A stretch of 64,000 nt of DNA from assembly GCA_045636925.1 (NCBI GenBank), contig JAZTYK010000005.1:41264-105263 (forward strand), written 5' to 3'. The notes under the pieces are model-generated. The model had not been told where the DNA came from, did no database searches, and saw nothing but the letters and a program-made list of their open reading frames with translations. The stretch is from JAZTYK01 sp045636925. GTDB lineage: Bacteria > Bacillota > Clostridia > Oscillospirales > Butyricicoccaceae. Positions within the stretch are counted from its first letter, which is position 1; every line of letters starts with the position of its first letter. This document shows, piece by piece, positions 23,493 to 32,634 of this stretch. A program made the position numbers and the translations under genes.

Positions 23493-23845
23493 TCTATCTG
23501 AAAGCCTTTCTGGTGGGCGGCGCCATCTGCGCCTTCAGCCAGATCCTCATTGACCGCACCAAGCTGACCCCTGCGCGGATCCTCAGCGCCTATGTGGTGC
23601 TGGGTGTGCTGCTTACCGGAGTGGGGCTTTACGGTCCGCTGGTAAAATGGGCAGGTGCCGGCGCCACCGTTCCCCTGCTGGGCTTTGGTTATACCATGGC
23701 CGAAGGCGTGCGCACCGCCCTGAAGGAGCAGGGGGCTTTGGGCATCCTCACCGGCGGACTAAAGGCTGCCGCAGGCGGCATTTCGGCAGCGGTTGCCTTC
23801 TCTCTGCTGGGTGCATTTCTCTTCAAACCCGGCGATCGCAGCTAG
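23489..23845 (+). CDS. spoVAE: Stage V sporulation protein AE (AEB type)
   Basis: A 118-residue membrane protein of the SpoVA DPA channel, homologous to SpoVAC. Helices: YLKAFLVGGAICAFSQILID, ILSAYVVLGVLLTGVGLYG, and the shared AGAGATVPLLGFGYTMAEGV motif, ending in AVAFSLLGAFLF. The ATG at 23489 overlaps the spoVAD stop (ATGA); another ATG six bases earlier is too close to the GGAG site. No spoVAF or other spoVA gene follows. Confidence 0.94.
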   Translation: MIYLKAFLVGGAICAFSQILIDRTKLTPARILSAYVVLGVLLTGVGLYGPLVKWAGAGATVPLLGFGYTMAEGVRTALKEQGALGILTGGLKAAAGGISAAVAFSLLGAFLFKPGDRS

Positions 23846-23914
23846 ATTTTGATTACGATTCGTATTATTTATTGCGAATATTTCAATTAGTTTCACAATT
23901 CTCGTAAAAAAATG

Positions 23915-23943
23915 TTGGCAAGCAGACGAACCTTTGGTATAAT
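23915..23943 (+). promoter_or_regulatory. Promoter for the secreted protein gene at 23989
   Basis: TTGGCA (23915-23920), 17-bp spacer, TATAAT (23938-23943). Confidence 0.75.
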
Positions 23944-23988
23944 AACGGTATACCCCATGGAATATTTCCAAGGAAAGAGGATCACCAT

Positions 23989-24660
23989 ATGAAACGTGCC
24001 ATCCGAGCCGCAGCGCTTCTGCTGCTTGTTTTTCTGCTGAGCACCACCGCATTTGCTGCGGAGGACAGCTATACCTTCACACCACCCGAGGGTTATGCCC
24101 TTGCCGAGGGTCAGACCGCCCTGTGGACCAATGCCGCCCAAACCGCCAACATCAATATCATTGTGGAAAAGAACGACGGGGTGAACCCCTTTGATTTGTC
24201 CGAGGATGATATTGCCGAGCTGCGGGATGCCACCTCTAAGGCTTTTACCGAGGGACTCGCTGCTTACAACGGCAAGGTCAGCAATATCAGCGCACAGGCC
24301 GTGGAGAAATGCGGCACCAAGGCGCTGCGCATCAGCATGGACTCCAGTTATACCATTGAGAGTGTGGAGATGACCAGCCGTCAGGTGCAGTATATTTTCT
24401 TCACCAAAGAGCACAGCCTTTACATTACCGGCACGGTGCTCACTGAGTTTGCCGACCCGGACACCGAGTTTGCCGCCTTTGACACAGCGGTGGACGCCCT
24501 GCGTCTGCAAGACACCCTGTACACCGAAGCCACGCCCGCTGATAGCAATCTGCTGGTGATCTTTGTGGTGGTGGGTGCCATTCTTGGCGGCGCCGGCGGT
24601 TTGACGCTCTATCTGCTGCGTCAGCGGAAAAAGGCCGAACAGCAGGCCGAAGCACAGTAA
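23989..24660 (+). CDS. Exported, C-terminally membrane-anchored protein of unknown function
   Basis: A 223-residue protein with a cleavable signal peptide (ALLLLVFLLSTTAFAAEDSY, cleavage likely after AFA) and a C-terminal helix (LLVIFVVVGAILGGAGGLTL) followed by a short basic tail, so the 150-residue domain between them faces outside. That domain starts YTFTPPEGYALAEGQTALW and has alternating strands, recalling PsbP/DUF1795-like folds, but I cannot assign a family. It has its own promoter and terminator and appears monocistronic. Confidence 0.8.
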   Translation: MKRAIRAAALLLLVFLLSTTAFAAEDSYTFTPPEGYALAEGQTALWTNAAQTANINIIVEKNDGVNPFDLSEDDIAELRDATSKAFTEGLAAYNGKVSNISAQAVEKCGTKALRISMDSSYTIESVEMTSRQVQYIFFTKEHSLYITGTVLTEFADPDTEFAAFDTAVDALRLQDTLYTEATPADSNLLVIFVVVGAILGGAGGLTLYLLRQRKKAEQQAEAQ

Positions 24661-24673
24661 CAAGTTTACAAGC

Positions 24674-24702
24674 AAAAAGCACCGCAACCGCGGTGCTTTT
24701 TT
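24674..24702 (+). terminator. Terminator after the secreted protein gene
   Basis: AAAAGCACCGC pairs with GCGGTGCTTTT around AACC and is followed by TT; the A run on the other side may serve the converging APH-like gene. Confidence 0.85.
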
Positions 24703-24710
24703 GTATGGAT

Positions 24711-25580
24711 TTATGTTCTGTTTTGATACCAGGTGGGCACAGGATTTTGCATATCATCATGCCAGCGCAGGACATCTGCCGCTTGTTTCTTCATCGTCTT
24801 CAGTTCCCTTTCACCAAAAGAAACCGCCCATGCCAAAGAACCGATGGTGTTACTGCTGATGTACAGGGCCAGTAACCTCCAAAAGACTACAGGGACTTCT
24901 CCGTCAAAGTAACCGTCTACCATGCCGGAAGCAAAGGCCGGGGCAGCCTGCGCGCACCAAACGATTCGGTTAAACTCTTCCCAAGGGTCACCGAAGTCAT
25001 AGCGATCAAAGTCGATGATGACCAGTCTTCCCTGTTCCAGCATCATATTGCCAATATGATAATCCCCATGCTGAAAGCACTGCGGCCGCCCGACCAGCAG
25101 ATGCCGGTTTGCATTGATGTAATCAATGATTTTATCTGCCCCCGAAAAATGGATGGGGCATTCTTCATACATCCGGATCTTTCCGTCCATTTTTGCGTTG
25201 AACCGAACTTCCCATTCCGGCCGGTCAGCCGGCGCGGGGATGGTGTGGATCCGCTTTAAGATCCGTCCGGCGTCCAGACCCAGCGCATATTGCCGGGTCT
25301 CCGGCAGGCCGGGGATCACATCTTCTGCATCCTGACCATCGATCCATGTTTGCAGGATGTATACGCCCTCATCACAGGTTCCCATCTCCACCGGGCGGCA
25401 CATGGGCACATCCAGTGCCGCTGCCGCCTGCTGCAGCCGGAACATATGCTCACGGCTTGCACTTTTTTCAAAGGGTGTGATGCGAAGCAAATACCTCTCT
25501 CCGTATTCATCGGCAACGCAGTATTTGCTGTCGCAAGACCAACCCTTATGGATGGGCTCTTTTTTTACAAACGCACGCAT
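24711..25580 (-). CDS. Aminoglycoside phosphotransferase (APH)-family kinase
   Basis: A 289-residue small-molecule kinase of the APH/choline-kinase fold. The catalytic loop CFQHGDYHIGNMMLEQGR and the metal-binding IDFDRYDFGDPWEEFNRIVW are intact. The glycine loop region is short (KGWSCDSKYCVADEYGERYL). Clostridial genomes carry many such kinases acting on unknown metabolites, so aminoglycoside resistance should not be assumed. AAAGGAG precedes the ATG. The lipase gene lies 20 bp upstream on the same strand, so they are probably cotranscribed. Confidence 0.9.
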   Translation of the reverse strand: MRAFVKKEPIHKGWSCDSKYCVADEYGERYLLRITPFEKSASREHMFRLQQAAAALDVPMCRPVEMGTCDEGVYILQTWIDGQDAEDVIPGLPETRQYALGLDAGRILKRIHTIPAPADRPEWEVRFNAKMDGKIRMYEECPIHFSGADKIIDYINANRHLLVGRPQCFQHGDYHIGNMMLEQGRLVIIDFDRYDFGDPWEEFNRIVWCAQAAPAFASGMVDGYFDGEVPVVFWRLLALYISSNTIGSLAWAVSFGERELKTMKKQAADVLRWHDDMQNPVPTWYQNRT

Positions 25581-25600
25581 TCCGTGCTCCTTTCAACTTC

Positions 25601-26530
25601 TCAGTCCAGTTTGCCGCTAAGCCAGTCCTTGATGTCCTCGAAATACGCATCCCGATTCAGCTCATTGTGCAGCTCGTGCCGTGCGCCGGCATACAGTTTT
25701 AGGGTAATATCCGTGCAGCCGGCCTGTAAAAAGCTGTCGTATGCTGCCTTGACCCCTTCGCCCATGGCGCCCACAGGATCCTGATCTCCGGCCACGAAGA
25801 GGATGGGCAGGTCTTTTTGCATCTTTTGCAGGTTTGCAGGCTTTTGCATGATGGTGATACCCTGCATCATATCGCTGTACAGACCTACCGAAGGGCGGAA
25901 GGCGCACATGGGATCCGCCACATAGGCATCCACCACCGCCTCGTCCCGGGTGATCCAGTCGCTGGCGGTGCGATTGGGGATAAAGGGCTTGCTATAACCG
26001 CCCAGGGCCATGCCGTGCACCAGGCCGCTGCGGAAGCGTTCACCGGCGAACAAGCGGTACAGGCGAGTGATTATTCTGCCGCCCAGCATCAGCAGGGTCG
26101 GCTGCTGGGCCGTGCCGCTGAGGATCACGCCGGCAAGGGGTGCGGGCTTGCAGAACAGATAGGTGCGCACCAAAAAGGAGCCCATGCTGTGTCCCAGAAT
26201 GAAATACGGCACGCCGGGATATTGTGCCGCCGTGCGGCGGTGCAGTTCTGCCACATCGTCCACTACCGTCTTCCAACCTTTGCGGCGGGCAAAATAGCCC
26301 CGCTGTCCCTGGTGAGACGCGGTCTTGCCGTGACCCAAGTGGTCTTCGGCCACCACCAAAAAGCCCTGTTCGGTCAAAAAGCGGGCGAAGTGGTCATAGC
26401 GTCCGCTGTATTCGCAGATGCCGTGAACAATCTGTACAATACCACGAACCTCGCCCTGCGGTTTCCATTCCTGGGCATAGATCTGATGAATACCGTCGGC
26501 AGAAGGATAAAAATAACTGTTGTTGGTCAT
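25601..26530 (-). CDS. Alpha/beta hydrolase, monoacylglycerol lipase / lysophospholipase-like
   Basis: A 309-residue serine hydrolase of the Hydrolase_4 family. The nucleophile elbow is YFILGHSMGSFLVRTYL, the oxyanion region is GIVQIVHGICEYSGRYDHFA, and the acid and base are in ILFVAGDQDPVG and AGARHELHNE. VAEDHLGHGKTASHQ is also typical. No signal peptide, so it acts in the cytoplasm. It would release glycerol and fatty acid; glpK is the divergent neighbour 120 bp away, which suggests that both serve glycerol or glycerolipid use. Confidence 0.92.
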   Translation of the reverse strand: MTNNSYFYPSADGIHQIYAQEWKPQGEVRGIVQIVHGICEYSGRYDHFARFLTEQGFLVVAEDHLGHGKTASHQGQRGYFARRKGWKTVVDDVAELHRRTAAQYPGVPYFILGHSMGSFLVRTYLFCKPAPLAGVILSGTAQQPTLLMLGGRIITRLYRLFAGERFRSGLVHGMALGGYSKPFIPNRTASDWITRDEAVVDAYVADPMCAFRPSVGLYSDMMQGITIMQKPANLQKMQKDLPILFVAGDQDPVGAMGEGVKAAYDSFLQAGCTDITLKLYAGARHELHNELNRDAYFEDIKDWLSGKLD

Positions 26531-26562
26531 AGAAGCGCCTCGCTTTCCGTTTGGTGCATACC

Positions 26563-26591
26563 TTTTCTTTTTTACAAAAGGGTGCTATAAT
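26563..26591 (+). promoter_or_regulatory. Extended -10 promoter of glpK
   Basis: TATAAT (26586-26591) preceded by TG at the extended position; the -35 (TTTTCT) is weak. It lies about 60 bp before the glpK start. Confidence 0.55.
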
Positions 26592-26652
26592 AGTATATAC
26601 ATTATTATAATGATAAACCCAAACCGACCACGCGTCAATGGAGGGAAGGCCT

Positions 26653-28149
26653 ATGAACGGATATATTCTGGCTTTGGATCAGGGAACCACCAGTTCCCGG
26701 GCCATTCTGTTTGATGCCGCGGGCGAGATCCGCACCAAGGCACAGTATCCCCTGCAGCAAATTTATCCCACCCCCGGCTGGGTAGAGCATGATCCCATGG
26801 ATATTTTGTCCACCCAGCTGATGGCTGCCGCCCAGGCCTTTGAAAAAAGCGGCTGCAGTCCCACCGACATTCATGCCATCGGCATCACCAACCAGCGTGA
26901 GACCACCGTGGTCTGGGATCGGGAAACCGGCCTTCCCGTGATGAATGCCATCGTATGGCAGTGCCGCCGCACGGCTGCTGCCTGTGACCGGCTGAAGGAA
27001 GAAGGCATGAGTGATTACATCCAGTCTGTCACCGGTCTGATCCCCGATGCTTATTTCTCCGGCACCAAAATCGCCTGGATCCTGGACCATGTGCCCGGTG
27101 CCCGACAGCGGGCAGAGGCAGGCAAGCTGCTTTGCGGCACGGTAGACAGCTGGCTGATCTGGAACTTGACCGGCTCGCATGTATCCGACTTGTCCAACTG
27201 CTCCCGCACCATGCTGTTTGACATTCACAAGCTGCAGTGGGACGAGACCCTGTGCAAAAAGCTGGGCATCCCCATGCATATGCTGCCCCAGCCGGTGGGC
27301 AACAGCCAGGTGTACGGACGTTTGAAGCCCGGCATCCGGGGATTGGAAGCTCTGGCCGGCGTTCCGGTGTGCGGCGCGGCAGGTGATCAGCAGGCCGCCC
27401 TGTTCGGTCAGTGCTGCTTTGCCCCCGGACAGGTGAAGAACACCTACGGTACCGGCTGTTTTACCCTGATGAACATCGGCGAGACCCCCGTCAAGAGCCA
27501 AAACGGCTTGCTGACCAGCATCGGCTGGCAGCTGGGCGGCAAGACCACCTATGCGCTGGAGGGCAGCGTGTTCAACGCAGGCTCTGCCATCCAATGGCTG
27601 CGGGATGAGTTGGGACTCATCGGCAGCGCCAGCGAATGCGACCGGCTGGCAGAGACCGTGCCCGACAATGGTGGCGTTTATCTGGTCAGCGCCTTTACCG
27701 GATTGGGTGCACCCCACTGGGATATGTACGCCCGGGGCGCCATTTTGGGTATTACCCGGGGCGTGACCCGCGCGCACATCGCCCGTGCTACCCTGGAGGG
27801 CATTGCCTATCAGGTGTATGACCTGGTACATACCATGAGCCTGGACACCGGACGTCCGGTGGAAAGCCTGTGGGTAGACGGTGGCGCCGCCGTCAGCGAC
27901 TTTTTGATGCAGTTCCAGGCCGACCTTTTAGGCTGCGGCATCCACCGTCCCAAGATGGTAGAGACCACCGCCGCCGGCGCGGCGTATCTGGCAGGCCTTG
28001 CCGTTGGTTTTTGGGACAGCACCGACGCCCTGCAGAAGAATCGCTGCTTAGACCGCAGCTTTACCCCCACCATGGCACCAAAGGGTGTGCAAAATCTGCT
28101 GCAGCGGTGGGAGAAAGCCGTGCAGCGGGCAAAAAACTGGGAAGAATAA
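26653..28149 (+). CDS. glpK: Glycerol kinase
   Basis: Phosphorylates glycerol to sn-glycerol 3-phosphate. The 498 residues match the family and contain YILALDQGTTSSRAILFD at the start, GITNQRETTVVWDRETG near 80, the GTVDSWLIWNLTG segment, YGTGCFTLMN with the phosphate-binding loop, and DGGAAVSDFLMQFQADLL near the C-terminus. GGAGGGAAGG lies just before the ATG at 26653; an ATG 15 bases upstream overlaps that site and is unlikely. No glycerol facilitator or glpD is seen nearby. The next gene begins 38 bp later. Confidence 0.97.
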   Translation: MNGYILALDQGTTSSRAILFDAAGEIRTKAQYPLQQIYPTPGWVEHDPMDILSTQLMAAAQAFEKSGCSPTDIHAIGITNQRETTVVWDRETGLPVMNAIVWQCRRTAAACDRLKEEGMSDYIQSVTGLIPDAYFSGTKIAWILDHVPGARQRAEAGKLLCGTVDSWLIWNLTGSHVSDLSNCSRTMLFDIHKLQWDETLCKKLGIPMHMLPQPVGNSQVYGRLKPGIRGLEALAGVPVCGAAGDQQAALFGQCCFAPGQVKNTYGTGCFTLMNIGETPVKSQNGLLTSIGWQLGGKTTYALEGSVFNAGSAIQWLRDELGLIGSASECDRLAETVPDNGGVYLVSAFTGLGAPHWDMYARGAILGITRGVTRAHIARATLEGIAYQVYDLVHTMSLDTGRPVESLWVDGGAAVSDFLMQFQADLLGCGIHRPKMVETTAAGAAYLAGLAVGFWDSTDALQKNRCLDRSFTPTMAPKGVQNLLQRWEKAVQRAKNWEE

Positions 28150-28187
28150 TACAAACATAGATCCCCGGCAAGAAAGGAGACTCCCTT

Positions 28188-29909
28188 ATGAGTGACACAA
28201 ATCAGAACAACCAGAACCCCTTTGAAAAGAACGCAAAAACCCCTTGGGAACAGGCCCGAGAAGCCTTTAAGGCGCGGGAAAAGCACCGCGAGACCGGCCG
28301 CAAACTTAGCAGTCCGGCGATTCGCATCATCATCACCCTGCTCTTTGCTGCAGTTTATTTCTACATGGCACTGCCGGCACTGAATCCCCAAAGCGGTGAT
28401 TTGTATGTATTTATCCTGCTGACCCTTGCAGTATATGTGGGTATGACGGTGTTTGCCACCGGCTTATCTCCCAAGGCAACCCCTGACGAAGTAGATCAGC
28501 AGATCAAACGCATCTGCAAGCCCGCCATCATCGTAGCCGGTGTACTGCTGGGTGTTTGCCTCATCGGCAACATTGCAGGCAGCGTGCTGTTCCGCAGCAG
28601 CGCTTACACCCAGCTGCTGGATGTGCAGGCCGGTGACTTTGCCACCGAGGTCAAGGAGATTTCTTACGATCAGATCCCCATGCTGGACAAGGCCTCTGCC
28701 GAGCGTCTGGGCGACCGCAAACTGGGTGAGCTCAGCGACATGGTGTCTCAGTTCGAGGTGACCAATAACTATATCCAGATCAACTACAAGGGTGCGCCCG
28801 TCCGCGTTTCCACCCTGGAGTACGGCGACGTCTTTAAGTGGCTGAGCAACAAGGACGAGGGTCTGCCTGCCTATATCGTAATCAATATGGTGACCCAGAA
28901 TGCCGAAGTGGTGCGGCTTGACAAAGGCATGATGTACTCCACCGCCGATCATTTTGGTCGGAACATCTATCGCAAGCTGCGCTTTGATTACCCCACCTAT
29001 ATATTCGGCAAGGTACACTTTGAGATCGACGAAAACGGGCATCCCTACTGGATCTGCCCCCGGGAGGTCAGGACCATCGGTCTGTTCGGCGGCCGCGACA
29101 TCGTGGGCGCTGTGATTCTGGATGCCGTCACCGGTGAGAGCCAGTACTATGCCGCTGGCGAGATCCCCAGCTGGGTAGACCAGATCTATACCGCAGACCT
29201 GATCATTGAGCAATATGACTACTACGGCATGTATCAAAAGGGCTTTATCAACTCTATCATCGGACAGAAGAACGTGACCGTTACCACCGACGGCTACAAC
29301 TACATTGCCATGGGCGATGACGTGTATGTGTACACCGGTGTTACCAGTGTGGGCGGTGATGAGAGCAACATTGGCTTTATCCTGTGTAACCAGCGTACCA
29401 AGGAGGCTCGCTACTATGCCTGCGCCGGCGCCGAAGAATACTCCGCCCGTGACAGTGCCGAGGGTGTGGTTCAGCACCTGAACTACACCAGCACCTTCCC
29501 CCTGCTGCTGAATGTCAGCGGCCAGCCCACCTACTTTATGTCGCTGAAGGATGACGCCCAGCTGGTAAAGATGTACGCCATGGTAAACGTACGTCAGTAC
29601 AACATCGTGGCCACCGGCACGACTCTGGCAGAGTGTGAAGCCAACTATATCAAGCTACTGAATCAGAACGGCGTGGTAGATGGCACATCCGGCGCAGAGG
29701 TTTCCGGCGTGGTTGCCGAGATCCGCACCGCTGTCATCGATGGCAACAGCTACTACTACTTCCGTCTGGAGGGCGAAGACCACTATTACAGTGTCTCTGC
29801 TGCTGACAGCCAGCTGGCTGTGGTGGTAAATGTGGGCGATACCATCCAGCTGCTCTCCGGCAGCAGCCAGGGCAGCATCCGCCCTGCCAGCAATCTGGCG
29901 ATTCAATAA
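28188..29909 (+). CDS. Large membrane protein with extracytoplasmic domain, function unknown
   Basis: A 573-residue protein. A charged cytoplasmic N-terminus (about 1-42) is followed by three hydrophobic helices: IRIIITLLFAAVYFYMALPA, YVFILLTLAVYVGMTVFATG and AIIVAGVLLGVCLIGNIAGS. The remaining 440 or so residues look extracytoplasmic and beta-rich, rich in Tyr and Asp, with no recognised catalytic motif. Similar proteins occur in gut Clostridia, but I do not know a function. GAAAGGAG precedes the ATG. It is 38 bp after glpK and may be cotranscribed. A terminator follows. Confidence 0.82.
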   Translation: MSDTNQNNQNPFEKNAKTPWEQAREAFKAREKHRETGRKLSSPAIRIIITLLFAAVYFYMALPALNPQSGDLYVFILLTLAVYVGMTVFATGLSPKATPDEVDQQIKRICKPAIIVAGVLLGVCLIGNIAGSVLFRSSAYTQLLDVQAGDFATEVKEISYDQIPMLDKASAERLGDRKLGELSDMVSQFEVTNNYIQINYKGAPVRVSTLEYGDVFKWLSNKDEGLPAYIVINMVTQNAEVVRLDKGMMYSTADHFGRNIYRKLRFDYPTYIFGKVHFEIDENGHPYWICPREVRTIGLFGGRDIVGAVILDAVTGESQYYAAGEIPSWVDQIYTADLIIEQYDYYGMYQKGFINSIIGQKNVTVTTDGYNYIAMGDDVYVYTGVTSVGGDESNIGFILCNQRTKEARYYACAGAEEYSARDSAEGVVQHLNYTSTFPLLLNVSGQPTYFMSLKDDAQLVKMYAMVNVRQYNIVATGTTLAECEANYIKLLNQNGVVDGTSGAEVSGVVAEIRTAVIDGNSYYYFRLEGEDHYYSVSAADSQLAVVVNVGDTIQLLSGSSQGSIRPASNLAIQ

Positions 29910-29924
29910 ACCCCATACAAGATA

Positions 29925-29957
29925 AAAAATCCCCGGCAGCGCTGCTGCCGGGGATTT
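29925..29957. terminator. Bidirectional terminator between converging genes
   Basis: A 14-bp stem (AAATCCCCGGCAGC with GCTGCCGGGGATTT) with a 3-base loop, A/T runs on both sides, between the membrane protein gene and the leftward Na/Pi transporter gene. Confidence 0.8.
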
Positions 29958-29973
29958 GCTTGTTTAAAACCGA

Positions 29974-31749
29974 TTACAGTCTGGTATGACTGGTCAGGGC
30001 GTACTTTCTGGCGAACTGGTTGAACAGCGTATTGAACTGCTCGTTCTGGAACTTCATACCATTTAAGTACTCATGGGTATCAAAGCTGTCATGGGACAGT
30101 TCCAGAATTGCAACTGCGATGTTAGAGCAGTGGTCGGAAATGCGCTCGTAGTTGTTCAGGATATCCATCAGGATGAAGCCCAGCTCGATGGAGCAGCGGC
30201 CCTCCTGCAGGCGGCGCACGTGATTGTCCTTGATGGTATCTGCCAGACCGTCGATGACCTCTTCCAGAGGCTCTACCCGTGCTGCCAGTTCCAGATCGTT
30301 GTTGACATAAGCGGTGGCGCTGATTCGCAGGATCTCACCGATGGCTTCGGTCATAGTCATCAGCTCTGCCTGAGCTTCATCGGAAAATCTGATCTTCTTT
30401 TCGTTCATTTCTTCGGCTGCCTTCAGCAGATTGACGGCATGGTCACCCATGCGCTCGAAGTCGCTGATTGCATGAAGCATGCGGGAAACTCTGCGGCTGT
30501 CGGCCTTGGACAGGGCCTGGGCAGACAGCTTCACCAGATAGGTGCCCAGCTGGTCCTCGTAATTGTCCAGCTGGTCCTCGTTTGCCAGCACTTCTTTCAC
30601 CATGCCGTCTTCATAGCAGTCCAACAGAGAAATGGCGTGCAGGATGGTCTGATCAGCCAGGGCAGCCATCGTGGAGGTGTAGTTGTCGCATTCCTGGATT
30701 GCCACGGAGGGAGAACGCAGCAGACGCTCGTCCAGCAGCATGATCTTCTTTTCTTCTTTGCTGTCCTTATCCTTGACCAGCACTTCTGCCAGACGGATGA
30801 TCCACTTGCTGACGGGCATCAGCAGCACGGTGATGACCACATTGAAGACGGTGTGGATCAGAGCGATGGACCAGGGCTCTACGCTCATATTCATAAAGGC
30901 CAGATCAACAAACATGCTGACACCGCCGTACAGTGCCAGAATGATGCCGGTACCGATGATGTTTACCGACAGATGGATGCAGGCAACGCGCTTGGCGTTG
31001 GCATTGGTGCCGATACTGGAGATCATAGAGGTGACGCAGGTGCCGATATTCTGACCCATGACGATGGGCGCTGCCATACCATAGGTGATGACACCGGTGG
31101 CGGACAGTGCCTGCAGAATGGCCACGGAGGCCGCCGAGCTTTGGATCAGGGCGGTGAACAGCGTGCCGACTACAACGCCTACAATGGGGTTGTTGAAGCT
31201 GACCAGCATCTCGGAGAACTGGGGCAAATCAGCCAAGCCTTCTACGGCGTTTTTCATAAAGTCCATGCCGTACATCAGCACAGCAAAACCTACGAAGATG
31301 GTACCCACGCTCTTCTTCTTATCGCTCTTGGAGCCCATCAGCAACAGGATGCCGACGAGGGCGATGATGGGCGAGAAGTTTTCGGGCTTCATCATCTGCA
31401 GGATGACATTGTCATTTTCCAGACCGGAAAGGCTCAGAATCCAGGCGGTGAGGGTAGTACCCACATTGGCACCAAAGATGACACCGATGGTCTGGCCGAA
31501 CTGCATGATGCCGGAGTTTACCAGACCCACCAGCATAACAGTGACAGCAGAAGACGACTGCACCGCAATGGTAATGGCTGCGCCCAGCAGCAGGCTGACA
31601 ATGGGATTGGCCGTTGCCTTTTTCAACAGCTGTTCCAGCTTGCCGCCGGCCATCTTTTCCAGGTTGGTAGACATGACATGCATGCCGTACAGGAAAAATA
31701 CCAGACCGAGGATTAGCCGCAAAATATCAATTTTAGCTAAAATCGCCAT
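29974..31749 (-). CDS. Na+/phosphate cotransporter family protein with C-terminal PhoU domain
   Basis: A 591-residue inner-membrane protein of the NptA/YjbB (PNaS) family, moving phosphate with sodium. Two Na/Pi repeat motifs are seen: IGVIFGANVGTTLTAWILSL near residue 85 and APIVMGQNIGTCVTSMISSI near 225, each preceded by a glutamine/serine-rich helix (AVQSSSAVTVMLVGLVNSG; LIQSSAASVAILQALSATG). From about residue 340 to 560 a PhoU-like helical bundle follows with SDFERMGDHAVNLL and NNYERISDHCSNIAVAI. GGAGGAAT precedes the ATG. Confidence 0.95.
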   Translation of the reverse strand: MAILAKIDILRLILGLVFFLYGMHVMSTNLEKMAGGKLEQLLKKATANPIVSLLLGAAITIAVQSSSAVTVMLVGLVNSGIMQFGQTIGVIFGANVGTTLTAWILSLSGLENDNVILQMMKPENFSPIIALVGILLLMGSKSDKKKSVGTIFVGFAVLMYGMDFMKNAVEGLADLPQFSEMLVSFNNPIVGVVVGTLFTALIQSSAASVAILQALSATGVITYGMAAPIVMGQNIGTCVTSMISSIGTNANAKRVACIHLSVNIIGTGIILALYGGVSMFVDLAFMNMSVEPWSIALIHTVFNVVITVLLMPVSKWIIRLAEVLVKDKDSKEEKKIMLLDERLLRSPSVAIQECDNYTSTMAALADQTILHAISLLDCYEDGMVKEVLANEDQLDNYEDQLGTYLVKLSAQALSKADSRRVSRMLHAISDFERMGDHAVNLLKAAEEMNEKKIRFSDEAQAELMTMTEAIGEILRISATAYVNNDLELAARVEPLEEVIDGLADTIKDNHVRRLQEGRCSIELGFILMDILNNYERISDHCSNIAVAILELSHDSFDTHEYLNGMKFQNEQFNTLFNQFARKYALTSHTRL

Positions 31750-31987
31750 AAGGATTCCTCCAATTTGTCAGAGTACGCAATTTTGATTGAATTTGCACAT
31801 ACACTTTCATTCTACATCATGTTTTTCAAAAAGAAAAGAGGCTCCGACAATTTTTTCAACACAAAACATTTCTATATGCGCCTATATTGCTTCTTTTTAT
31901 ATTTTGTGCTTAAATGTTAATATTGAATACGAGATGTTCCCGGCAGGAGCTCGCAAGATCTCCTCCGGAGTGAAGAGAGGTCTTGTT

Positions 31988-32593
31988 ATGAGCTATGATA
32001 AAGCCCTGATTGCCCGCAAGCTGCGCCGCTGGGAGGCTTTTTTAGAGGCTTACCGATTGCCTAGGTGGGAAGAGATTCCCGATTTCGGTCTGTATATGGA
32101 CCAGGTGATCACCCTGCTGACCCAGCATCTGGACTATCTGCCCCGGGAAGATAAGGGGGACGCCCCGGTAACCCCCACCGCCATCAACAACTACGTGCGT
32201 CTGAAGATCATGCCCGCACCGGAGAAAAAGCGTTATCGCCGGGTGCATCTGGCCTATTTGCTGATGATCTGCACCTTAAAGCAGACCATGACCATTGCCC
32301 AGATTCAAAAGATTATTCCTGTGGGTCTGGACGAACAGGCGGTAAAGAGCTTGTACAGCAATTACACCGCGCGCCATGCAAGTATGGGCCGCAATTTCAT
32401 CGAAATGGTACGTGCAGGCGCGCGTCCGGTGCTGGATGCCGACAACCACACAGAGGACACGCCCGTAGAAAATATGGTGTCCGCCTTGGTACTGCTCAGC
32501 GGTTACTGCCGCCTTTTGGCCGAAAAAATCCTGGAGCTGCAGGACTATACCGCAGACCAGGTCATCGACGGCCAGCCCCTGCCCAAGAAATAA
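31988..32593 (+). CDS. DUF1836 domain protein
   Basis: A 201-residue cytosolic protein. The DUF1836 pattern is clear: LPRWEEIPDFGLYMDQVITL near residue 20, TPTAINNYVRLKIMPAPEKK near 65 and YRRVHLAYLLMICTLKQTMT near 85. The first 110 residues look like a MerR-style winged helix (TINNYVRLKIMPAP-like turn), so a DNA-binding role is likely although not shown. The ATG at 31988 follows AGAGAGG. The 238-bp region before it contains no other recognised feature apart from AT-rich sequence. metF follows after 41 bp. Confidence 0.9.
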   Translation: MSYDKALIARKLRRWEAFLEAYRLPRWEEIPDFGLYMDQVITLLTQHLDYLPREDKGDAPVTPTAINNYVRLKIMPAPEKKRYRRVHLAYLLMICTLKQTMTIAQIQKIIPVGLDEQAVKSLYSNYTARHASMGRNFIEMVRAGARPVLDADNHTEDTPVENMVSALVLLSGYCRLLAEKILELQDYTADQVIDGQPLPKK

Positions 32594-32634
32594 CAGTCAC
32601 CTATCATCTTGTTGATATAAAGGAGTCTTGCATC

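Noticed and set aside
24711..25580. Aminoglycoside resistance gene
   Set aside because: The fold is APH-like, but nothing ties it to a known resistance enzyme and there is no mobile context.
31750..31987. Promoter or RNA element in the gap between the Na/Pi transporter and DUF1836 genes
   Set aside because: AT-rich with several weak -10-like boxes but no convincing spacing or conserved structure.
32594..32634. S-box or cobalamin riboswitch for metF-metH
   Set aside because: The gap is 41 bp, too short for either, and holds only a ribosome site.
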